A stretch of DNA of 64,000 nt from positions 27,701,666 through 27,765,665 of the forward strand of contig NC_092579.1 in the NCBI RefSeq assembly GCF_037975245.1, in the 5' to 3' direction. The position numbers and the translations under genes were made by a program. The DNA comes from Apostichopus japonicus (taxonomy: Eukaryota; Echinodermata; Holothuroidea; Aspidochirotida; Stichopodidae). Below are positions 12,501 to 24,500 of the stretch, piece by piece. A model generated the notes under the pieces. The model had not been told where the DNA came from. It saw only the letters and a list, made by a program, of their open reading frames with translations, and ran no database searches. Each line of letters opens with the position of its first letter. Position 1 is the first letter of the stretch.

Positions 12501-15500
12501 CTTTTGATTTTAATCAAATGTTTTTGAACCAACCATAGAGAAGTTTTATTTTTTCAAGCATCCTTGACGGAGAGACGAACTAAGGTTACAAATACGAAAC
12601 CATCTGCTCTATAACTTTAATATCAGAATGTCAGTTTTGTTTGTCTGGTTGTGGGAGACTATTTCTTACAATTTTATGATTACTTTTATTTATAACTACT
12701 TGCAAAAGGCTTTGAGGATAAAAGACTGTTATCATTTTCATTCGCTTTGTCGTTTTCATCAGTTTGTCGACTGAGTCCTTGTTGCTTGTACAAAGTTAGA
12801 TAAACTGTAGAGGAATCTATGAAAATAGTTTTTGGTAAGCACTGCTTTCAGAAAATCCCCGTCAAGCCCAGCATTTAATACCCAGACAATGCAGAGCGTA
12901 GAGGAGTGAAACATAGTGGAGAATATTTTAACAATCAAAACAAAAAAAATGGGAAAAAGTTATATTGTTGCTAATTTAGTTTGGTCCAGTTGAAGAGTGG
13001 AAAAGTTGACTTGTTCATTGCATGATGTTTTAGGGCATGGAAGGGCAGGTGTGTGGCTGGGAGGAAGCAACATTGCTGTAGTATATCTAATGTTTTATGG
13101 AACCATATAGAGGGAAAGAGGTTTGAATACTAGCTATGAGGACCAGTGAGTGGGAGGAGAAGTCCCTAACCGATTAAATCTCTAAGGATAGAGAAACGTA
13201 ACAATGCGACAAAAAGTCATATTTGAAAGATAGCAGAAGGGGTAATCACAGAATATAAAGTACATTCAGGCCTGAAAAGACATAGGACATTTGTTTAATT
13301 GGCATGTGTGGGCTTTTCAATTAAAAACTGTCGTTATGACCATCTTAATATGTATGAAATATAGTGCATAAGGAGCAAGTAAAAATTACAAAGTTTCAAG
13401 ACCTCTAGAGCAATAAGAGTGGTTCATGTTGGTCTCAACTTTGCCGATAACGGAACTAGTTGAGTCATTCCCCCCAAAAACCTGTTTGTGTCATGCTTTT
13501 GACCTTATATATCCTTGATATCCTTGAATGAGTCCAGAAGACTAAACGGACCAAAAATGATAATAACGATAAAAGAAAAAAGGATGGTTGGTTCTGTAAA
13601 CAATGATGTAGTTAACAATAACGAAATATGAAAGTAATTATTTAAAATATAACAAGGAAAAAGAATTGTCCAGCGGTTATCTCACCAAGAATCATTATTA
13701 CTTACACATATACATATATATATATCTCAGTGACGGGAAAAACTGACTTTTTTTTTTCATTCTCTCGTTTGTTTTTTTCCCCAACAAATTTCCCCTAATA
13801 TGCATGACAATAGTGTTGTGGAATATTAATCATAACAGTGTTTGTTAATACCCCCCTAACCCCCACAACCAACCCAATCCCTCCCCCCAACTGTCAATGC
13901 CACATTTATAGCAGCTTGTTGATTTACTTATTTTTTTTTATTATATATATAATTTTTTTTGAAAAATCTCATTTTGACACAAATTCCACCCCGTCACACC
14001 GGCGAATTGAAAGCATTGCTTACTGTGTTTATATCTACAGTCCGTATAGCCTCACATAGAATTTTTTTTTTTTAGTTCAAGCTCATTAATGATTGTTCAT
14101 CTTTCTTTCTTTTCATCTTCTTTTCCCTTTTGTGTTTTTTCCCTCCATTAAACCATCATCCCCCTCTACCCCCCGCCCCCACCCTCCATCAACCCTTACC
14201 ATCACCTTTTCACTCCTTCATTACTTCCTCAAATCTTATTTTTTAACAACTTTCCCTGTCCTATCTTTCCTTTCCATTTTCTTTAATTTGTTTTTTCTTT
14301 TTGCTTGGCTTCTTTTTTTTTACTTTATATTAATATTATTATTTAATTGCTTGCTTAATATAATTTTTAAAAACTTTTTTATTTTATTTTGGCAATCTTA
14401 TTGCTTCCCGCATATTAACATTTTGTTTGTCACCTTTGCTGCAATTATTGTGGCGGTATTTTTATTCGAATACAAATTTAAAAAAAAAAATCATTTCATT
14501 GTATATATCATTTAAAACCATTTTTTATGCCTGAATATATGTCTAAAATCTACCTTTTTCTTCTTTGGGATAAATTTTACTTTACAATTTAATTCATTTT
14601 GACAAAACTTTGTTCTCTGGTGAAATATATGTCCACTTTTACTTATTATTATTTCTATTGCTATGCTTTTCTTGGGACTAAAAACAACACAAACACAAAA
14701 CAAACACAAACTATGGTACATGCTTTTGCTATGCTGTGGTCTGTTCCTCCATTAAATCTTTTTTGTCATATGACTAACCCCCGCCCCCTTAACCGCACCC
14801 TCATCTTTGCCCACTGTCACATCTGTCACACACCATGGTCACACACCATGTCATCCCTATTAACCCTCCTCCTCCACCCCTGCACTCACTGCTGTAATAT
14901 GACTCACCTCAGAGCTGGTTAATGAAGTTGATGAATTGCTTGCCAAATCAGGGATCAACGTCAGCATGGACGACGACACCGAAGAGAACATCGACATCGC
15001 TAACATCACCGTAGACGAGGTCAGAGAATTCGAGTGAGTATAACAGGCAGGCAGGCAGAATGGTGCATTGTGGGAGATAAAGGTCATTTGGGGGCGAACT
15101 TCCGAACTCTTTGAGAGAACATTTTGGGTGAACTTTGCAAAGTTCACTTTATATCTTTGTCCAAAGTCCTTGTTGGATGAGTACAAAAGGCGCGAGGGAA
15201 AATTACAGTTTGTCATATTAATAACAAGTTGTGTCCACCAGTCGTTATCAGAAACACTAATAAGCAGTGTGATTTAGAAATTGGACTGGTACTGATATGT
15301 TGTCACACTCGAGTAAAGAATTTTGGCTCGAGGAAGTGGTATATGTTAGTCGTGGAAGGAAGGAAGATCAGTACAATCATAAACAAGAAAAAAAGAAGTA
15401 GGAGAGAGAAATAGGGATGGCGAGGGTGAGGGTTAGGGTGAGGGGACAGTGACAGGAAGAGGAGAGGGGGAGAAGGGCAGGGGATGTTTGGGAGGGGAAG

Positions 15501-18500
15501 GAAGGGGACGATAAGGGTGAGGGGACAGTGACAGGAAGGGGAGAGAGGGAGAAGGGGGATGGGATGTTTGGGAGGGGAAGGGATGGGGAAGGTTAGGGTG
15601 AGAGGACAGGAAAGGGAGAGGGGGAGAAGGGGATGGGATGTTTGGGAGGGGGAGGGTTAGGGGACAGGAAGGGGATGGGGTGTTTGGGTAGTTTGTTCAT
15701 TTTAGTCAGCTCCATCACATAGAAGACCAAAGGCATTTGTTCGATTCTCCTGTCTGCTAGAGATGTGGAATAGATCAGAAATATCGGGGCTATGGATGTT
15801 GGTCATGTCTAAGGCGCATTTCCAAGTGGAAAATTCTTGTTTCTTATCATTTATTAATATTCTTGAAGTATATGTTAAGGGAAGTTTAAGAATATAGGCA
15901 AGCCTAAGAATGTAGAGTGTTTTTCCAAATTATATCTTTGTTTGAGACACTTAGTAAGCTAACGGCAGAATTTAAGCCACATTTCGCAGAAGCAGAGAAC
16001 ACTATACAGAACCGTTAAGTCTTGAATTGATATATTTTACGGTATAAATTAACGTTTTCACATGTTATAGTTTTAATAGTCACAGTTTGTGTATTGATTA
16101 TTGTTAACACTTACTTGAGGATGTGTACATTTCACATGATTTGATGTAGTCTATTGATACGCATAAGGGTGCTCTCCTATATAGAATATTTTGAAATACA
16201 ATTCATCATTGCAAAATATGTTGGAAGCTAAAAGAAAAGAGAAGTTTGTAATACAGTGAAATGAATAAGAAATGGGTGAGGTGGGTAACTTCAAAAGAAT
16301 TTTGCTGGTCTTGTGCTCCTATTCTGAAAAATACTGAAATGTTTGTGTCAAACTCAGACTTGCAGTATCAATGACTGTTTGACATCAAAAAGTTTGAAAT
16401 ATGATGATTATTAACTTATTTTAATTTCTGTCATTTGTTTTACAGGCGTACAGATCATCAAGAATTCGGTAAATTAATCTTCTTTATTTAATCTGTTGTT
16501 TTATTTTTTCCAATTCAAAATAAATTAAACATTAACACCACACATGGTAAATGCTTTTCTATTAATCAACATGACATTATCATTTCATAGTATCATTTGC
16601 CCATGAAGATTTTTCCCCCCCATTCTGAATTTGTGACAAAATGAGTTTTTTATTATTATTTTTATTATGATTATTTTGATTAATATTAACAAGGAAAGAA
16701 GTGCTTGCTTTGCTTTAATAAATGTGGTATTAACAACTTTGCTGTGACATTTTACAAGCATCTTGAATGAGTAACTGTGAAAATATGATGAAAATCCCCC
16801 CCCCCCTCGTACCTCTGTTTAGTCACGATTCGTTTAGTATTCTCAATTGATCGAGGGAAACGTGAAATTAAATAACAGTCATTGGAAGAAAACAAAGGAT
16901 TACAATAAAAGTATAATTAAAGAACAACCATAAATACAAAAGAAAATATCTCCCAAGGAAATGATAGATGACAAAAGGAGGATGAACAATGGAAGACAGA
17001 GAATACAAAAGATAATGGCAGAATCATTGATTGAAGTAACACAACAGAAGTCACAGGAAAATGAAACAGGAAAAGAAAGAGGACATTTCCATTGAAGTAA
17101 GAACTATGGAACACACATGATGATGATGACAACAAAGGAAATATCAGTTGAAAAGCAATAAAATTTATAAAAGAAATTTTAACTAAGGAACACTTTGTTG
17201 TCATTTGTTTATTGAGGGCTCCTCTGGAAAGCAGTGTTTCTGCACTGAGCAGGACTACCATCATTAAAGATGAAAATAAAAAAACACACTGTCATAAAAA
17301 ATCTTGAGAAGATCAATATATAAATGAGAGGTGATTATAAATCAGAAAAAAAAAGAACAAAAAAAGCAACCGGAGTATGAGTAAAATGTCTAAAGAACAG
17401 AACAGAAGGCAAGTGATATCAGTCATACAGAACAAAATATATTATAAGTTGGAAGTATGAAGTAAAGAACGCAAACGAAGCCACAGAAATATCATACAGA
17501 GAAAATGAAAGAGTTCAGTAGAAGCGTGGAACTAGGGAAGTCATTGGGATAGCCATCAGAAGAAGAAGAAAATCATAAAAGTAAACACTGTGGAACAAAA
17601 GAAGTCACATTAATATCATTAAGGGAAAACAGGATTTGATCATTAGTATGAACCAGTGACTCAAAAAAGAAATTAAAAAAATGTCGAGCAGAAAGAGAAG
17701 ATTTCAAGTTTAGTAAGGAACATGTATATCCAGAAGTATGAATTAGTGATTACAAACAGAGGTCAAGGGAAATTGAAGATAGAAACCAAACAATATTAAG
17801 GGAAGTATGAACTAGGGAATGCACACACATGGACTGTCTTGTGAATATGGAACAGAGATACCAAGAAGCTAATGGCATATCTGTTTGACACAAAACAGGA
17901 TTCAAGGGCACATCCAGGAAAAAAAATGTAACGCTACACATGTGGTGTATCAATTAAGAAACCGGAAAAGACTTCTTCAGTGAAGATGCGAGTATGGAAA
18001 CTACCAAATTGCTACTAAAGTGAAAGATTGATTTTGATCCAACTTTCATAAGTTTGGGATCAATGAGGGAGGAACACCAAAGAGTTAATCTCATTTCCTT
18101 ACGGATAGTTTAATATCAGCTATAATATAATATATGTAACAAATAGCATCGTGCGTTGTATTTTGCGGTTCAGTACTTTAAAGTATAAGCAAATATCTGT
18201 GAAGGAAGGTGTTTGTGTCGTTGGATGTTTTGATGATAATTTTATGAAAGTCGACGTCGTCAAAATTTTGTTTTGTTTTTGTCTCATGAGTCAACTTGTT
18301 TTCTGACAGCAAATACTAAGTAAAAGCATTGAATTATGTTTTGAATAATTCTAATTTGTAAGCTCATCATTGAGGTCAGTTTTAGTGCTACATGCTTGTT
18401 TAAGTGATTAAAACAAACTGGTTCGCACTTGAAATAAAATCCAACAGGGATTAGCATGGTTTGAATTGCTGGATTCCATAAGAGGATGACAATCAAAGCA

Positions 18501-21500
18501 GGCTTTATAATTAAAGGCATGGAGACTCGCCCCAAACCGCGTGCCGCACTCTGAAAAAGTTAACTTTCCGTTGCTTGCAAGTGAAGTTTTCTGCTTGTCG
18601 CTACAAAATGCAGACAGTAATGAAACGTGATACCTTGTTATCTTTAGCTGGACCTGAGATGTCCATCGCTGTATCGTTTGTACACTGTGCTGTGGGTATT
18701 GACCGCAGCTGTATGTACTGACTGTACACTAGTGTCTAATTACCGAAGGTAGCAAGCTGTGTGCGTATTTTCTGGGATCGATGGTGGTGTCTAACACTTC
18801 TGTTACACCTCATTCGAAACTAGGTCAGATTACCGGCATTAGACGTTTTTTTTGTGCGAGTCTTCACACCCTTTAAGTACTTTGATTGCAACCAATTTGA
18901 TTGTAACCATATTTGATTGCCTAACTGGTAGAACAGTTTATTGGAATATGATGGACTAACAAAATAGCAGTTTTGAGTAGATCAGTTGTATATCTTCCTG
19001 ATTAGTTATAAGAAGTCGAATGAGATTCAGGAAACTTTTCCAAAATGTAAGATTGAGTTTTGTTTCAAACCTAACAGAAGATGGTTACTAATTGAGAGAA
19101 AACTGATTGCTAAAATGACAGCTAATATGAATTCATTTCTCAAAAAAATCCAATTGCTTTTTTTCAAGTGTGATTTGATATAATATGCTTTTGTATGCAA
19201 AAGTAAGAGTAAAGTGTGGATTTACAAAGGTCCTAGCCTTGTGTCTTTTTGTGAAGAGGGGGAACTGTATATGTTTAAACAAAATCCATAGTTGCCATAC
19301 ATAGTTGTAATACAACATACATAGTTATAATAAAACATACATAGTTTTATAATACAAAATACATAGTTATAATACAACATACATAGTTATAATACAACAT
19401 ACATAGTTATAATACAACATACATAGTTATAATAAAACATACATAGTTTTATAATACAAAATACATAGTTATAATAAAACACATAGTTATAATAAAACAT
19501 ACATAGTTTTATAATACAAAATACATAGTTATAATACAACATACATAGTTATAATACAACATACATAGTTATAATGGTAGCATTTTAAATGGTAGTGTAT
19601 TATTATGCAATGTGACTCTCATTGCCAGTAATAGGTGAACAAATGTTTGTGGTAGTAGTCAAACCAACATAACCCAAGGATGTTTTCACACCTTCACTAT
19701 TCCAATTCTTATATTACCACTTAAGAAGCATTTAGCGACATTAAGTTGCCATGTTTATCACAGTCCTTCCTATTTCAATGTCTTACAAGGAAACAAATTC
19801 AGTGCTTTCCTCTTTATTAGGCAGTCTTGGTTATTTTCTATTTATTTTAAAGGTATGCTGTATTGGCCCCAAATATGCTAGATATTCAATTATGGTCACC
19901 TCTGGTCAAAATTCTTAAACTGTTTTTATTACAACCTAAAGGAAATTTTCCTCATGGGGACATTCAGTCATCTTGTGTGTTCCTTAAAAATGTCTGAGAA
20001 CAATTTGGAGAGTAAAGACCTCCAGGAAAGTACTTTTTGAAAACTTCTAGCAATTATAGTGTGCTATAATTTGGGGTCTATACTGACTACCTTTAAGGTA
20101 GACTTGTTTACCCTCCAAGATTCAGTGACACGTCCAGTTGAATAACATATATAGGGGTCAATGTAATCATGTTTGATTACATATGTGTTGATCTGTCGAG
20201 TTTACAGTAATTTGTAGAATGGAAAATATAGCAGATCTATGAACTCTTTAGGACGATTGGGTAATGGAAGAGTAAGATACTGTGACCTTGTATGGTAACC
20301 ATACAAGGTCATCAAGAATTATTGCACAAATATGACATCAAAATTAAAGAAAATCATCACGGTATATAATGGCAATCATAGATCATGCTTTCCATATGTG
20401 GCTTGTACAAAGAAGTTGTACAAACCCCTATTTTGAAACAATTTATTTCGGTCACCAGACTAATCATTTGTAATAACTCATCTTTCCATTCTTATGAGAA
20501 GTTGGGGGATGGGAGGGGGGGGGGTGTGGGTTGATAAATGACACAATTGAAAGGCCTTTATCTTCTCTACAAACATCAGCTTCTGGAACATTGCTCATTT
20601 GCAGAGATTTTTGAGGTATTTTGTCAAATGCCTCAGGATATAACAGACAACATTGATACATAATGTACAAATCATGAATATGTATATTTTAACTCCATTT
20701 CATCATTTGGTTGTCATGTATATATTTATATATAATTGCTTTCATTATTTGGCGATCACTTTTAACCATCACATGCTATTTTTTTCCTTTTGCTTCCCAT
20801 CATGCTTTGCTCTCTGCCTGCCTGTCTGTCGTAGATGGCGGTTACATGGTTAGCACAGAGAGAACCACAATGCAAAAAACAAGACATACCGAGGTTAGCA
20901 TGGAATATTTAAGACAATAATTGAAAATTTGGTGGGGCGCATGTCGGCATGTTAAATGGTCGATAGCAGTGTGCCATCATTTCCTGCATGGTTATGCCCC
21001 ATCATTAGAATGATCTTTGTTTTGTCATTAGTGACTGGGTTGGAATTGTCTTCAGTCATGAAACTTGGAAGTTTAAAGTCCTTAATAATTTACCAAGGAG
21101 TAGTTAACATGGTTTTAGTTGATTGCATTTGGGTTAAATTGTTGCATGTTATACCTTTTTAATTGTGATCAAGTTGAATTATCAGGTGAGGTATAAAATT
21201 GAAGCTTTGGTTGCTAGGTTGGTTTCAGAGTGGAGTGGGAAGTATGGAAACAAGGTAGAAGTATTAAATGGGAAAATTGAAAGAGATCAAGATATTATGG
21301 GGGAGGGTAGAGGGGTGGGTGAGGGGGGTGTGGGGAGGTAGATTAATGTGGGAGGGATAGCCCTTCATGGGTAGGGACAAACAGGTATCAAATTCAAGAG
21401 CAGATTTCATTATTGACAGTTAAGTATCATTTACAATTCTTTACTTTAATATTGCAAAAATAAATATTAGTATTACTAATAATAATAATAATAAAACTCA

Positions 21501-24500
21501 GTTGGCACTAAGAAGACACAAAATATCTAATATTTGTGTCATGGGATAGATAGAACGATGGAACAGCCTGGTATTATGTTTTATGACAATCCAGCCCCCC
21601 CCCCCTCTCCACATCCCCTTCCCCCTTTTAACTCCTTATCATCCATATTAATTTGTAATAATTTTTTAAATTTTTTTATTTCCTCTTAACCCGGTGGTAT
21701 ATATATATATTAAACTCCCTTCAGGTTATTGAGACGCTAGAGACTTATGTAGTCTCCAGCTCTGATCAGGAGCAACTATCGTACACGCAGGTAAAAGGGT
21801 GCACTAACGTAGAATATCCACCCTAGACTAAACCCGCCATGCAGTGGCTAAAAACCTTTTCATCCATTCCTTAATATCACACTCTGTCAAGAAAGAAACA
21901 ATACATTATTGTCACAAGTGGTGTACTTCTCGGTATTTAAAGCCTCGTTTCTGCCGATATTTGTTGTTACAAGTTACAGCAAGTCTCTGAGCCGTGTACA
22001 AATTTTTCTGAAAATGTCTTTTTCGGACAGGGCCGTCTTCAAGGAGTCTGGATTATGACAAAAAAATATGAGAAATACACCAAGTGCGGCATATTGATCC
22101 ATATAGAATATTTTCCCCTTTCCTTATAGAATATAACGAGTAATACCATCTCTCCTCTTCCCTTCATGTTTGTTCAAACTACTTATTTGAAATAAGAACT
22201 CATAAAATTTCTCCATTTTTTTTTTTGTCGCCACAGATTAACCCTTGGTAGTAGAGGTTGTACATTTCCGCCCAAAATCAAATATTCTCCTGTAAATCAT
22301 TTCCTACACGCTTGCCATTTTATTTCTCTTCTCTCTGAGATATTCATTGTTGTTGCTCGTTTCATTTTTTTACTCCTCCTGGGTTTATTTGAAAACAAAG
22401 AGGATGAAAAGATGATGGGGAGGAAGGTGAGGGGGGTATAAAACAGAACTGTGCTTCTTTTTGCATGGAGGTAGAAACCCAACCAACATTTTCACTTTCA
22501 TTTTTTTCCATCCTTAAAAAAAGTATTTTCTCTGAAGTTGTCATGATTAGGGAGAAGGGACCATTCATTTCAGACTGTAGGTTTATTTGCTTTTGTGCCA
22601 TTTGTAAATACAATTTTCACCAGTCATGTTGATCCCTGCATGCACTCACCTATTTAATAGTGTAGCATGAACTGTGGAACTTAGGTAATTTGATTTAATA
22701 GAACAAGGGCCAAATATGGTACTAGTAGTTATAGTAGGATACTGGTAATTATAAAATGATACTAGTAGTTATTAAATGTCAGTCTGTCTTGTTCATTAAC
22801 TTGTGAAGTTTTCGTCTAATACCATAACTCCTGATGAAAAATGTGTAGGTTATTACAAATTTAATGCAAGATACAGCTATGATGATGATGTTATAGTCAG
22901 GGTACATAAGGGATTTTTGAGTTGGGTAGGAAAGAGCATGGTTGGGGTGGAGGTAGAGTGAAGTAGGTGGGGGGGCGGGGGGGGGGGGTTGGGGGGTTGG
23001 GAAGCAGGAGAGGAGGTATCAGGGAAGGGATCAAAGTGAGATATATCTGTTGTAGGACCTTTATTTGAATATCAAGGTGTTAAATTGATAAATCATAGCT
23101 GTTTAGGATTAGAGGACAGGTCAGTCCAGCACTGCTCAATTTGAATGTTTTGGACTTACCCCAATCAGCTTGTGTCTTGAAGGTTATGTCATATCTTTTG
23201 TCTGTATCTGTAGTCAGTGGGCACTGTATATTACAATCAAGGGTTTGGCAACATTTCTGTTAATATTATTCAAACAGCAGAATAGAAATAGATATAAAAT
23301 TGAATACAATTTCATTATTGGGATCCTGGGGGACATTGTACTGTTCTTTAGTCTAAGGTATCATTTTAATGGCAGTCAGCACATTGTCTCTACTGTTAAC
23401 ATTGGAAAGTATATCAACTTTAACGATTGTTATTTACTATCAGCAGTGAGAATTATATGAATGGCTTCTTATACCCAAACTGACTAGCACGAGATACAAT
23501 GTGCATGGCTTTATATACCTTTAGATCACAATAAGCGTTCCCATGAACCCTCCCTCTTTTCTTATACATATTTAGCTGCATGAACTCCCTTTAAAAGTTA
23601 TACTACTTCACATCAAAAACGGTATGTTCTATCACCCGATAAGAGCAGGCCAACTGTTTGGAATGTAACCTTCATTACTTTTTTTTTATTATTTAAAAAT
23701 TGTGCATGTTGCATGTATTTACTAAATAGTTTGAAAACTTTAATTTCACTTTATTTGAGCACTTTGCAGATTTATGAAATGCATTCTGTAGCCAAACCTG
23801 TTTTATTTTACTGCTGTCTTATCACAAAGTCATTGATAAAGCGAGTATATATGTAATGCACATTGCCTAGCTGCTATCCGTATCACAATTTTGTACAGGA
23901 AATTGTTGGTTAAGGATTGGGCTGCATTGCGATATTGTAAATTATGAGCAGAAAAGAAAATTAAAGAAAAAATTTAAATTGGGCGGGTAGATGGAAGGTG
24001 GCAAAGCAGAAAAATGAGCAAACACATTTCCCAATAACTTTTATCTAGATGGAATGCAGCATACAATTTACCATTGTTTTAGGTGTGGGGGGGGGAGTGG
24101 CCCGGGGGGGGGAGGGGATGGAGGGAAGGGCTGGTACTTTTATTGATGAAGTTAACTCTGATGGGTATGTTGTCACATGTACTAAATATTGTTTGAAGTA
24201 CTTTGTTACACTATGATGACACTTATGACAAAGTTGAGCTGGAATATGTTCAACCATCGTCTTGGAAATGCAGTTGTTGTCAATTCCCTTTGTATGCAAC
24301 TTGATCCGTTTCATGTGTGTCATTTTACAGGGTAGTTGTGTTATTTTACAAAGGTAGTTGTGTTATTTTACAAGGGTGGTCGTGTTATTTTACAGGGTAG
24401 TTGTGTTATTTACAGGGTAGTTGTGTTATTTACAGGGTAGTTCCCAGTTAATAGCGTGACAGGGTACATTGTGTCTTCCTGCAATGTTGCTTGTAATTGG

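Noticed and set aside
14093-14515. 140-aa Phe/Leu-rich frame resembling a membrane protein
   Set aside because: It is an artefact of the pyrimidine-rich tract in an LLGL intron.
15421-15450. Telomere-like GGGTTAGGG
   Set aside because: A single TTAGGG-like word within a G-rich purine repeat, with no (TTAGGG)n array.
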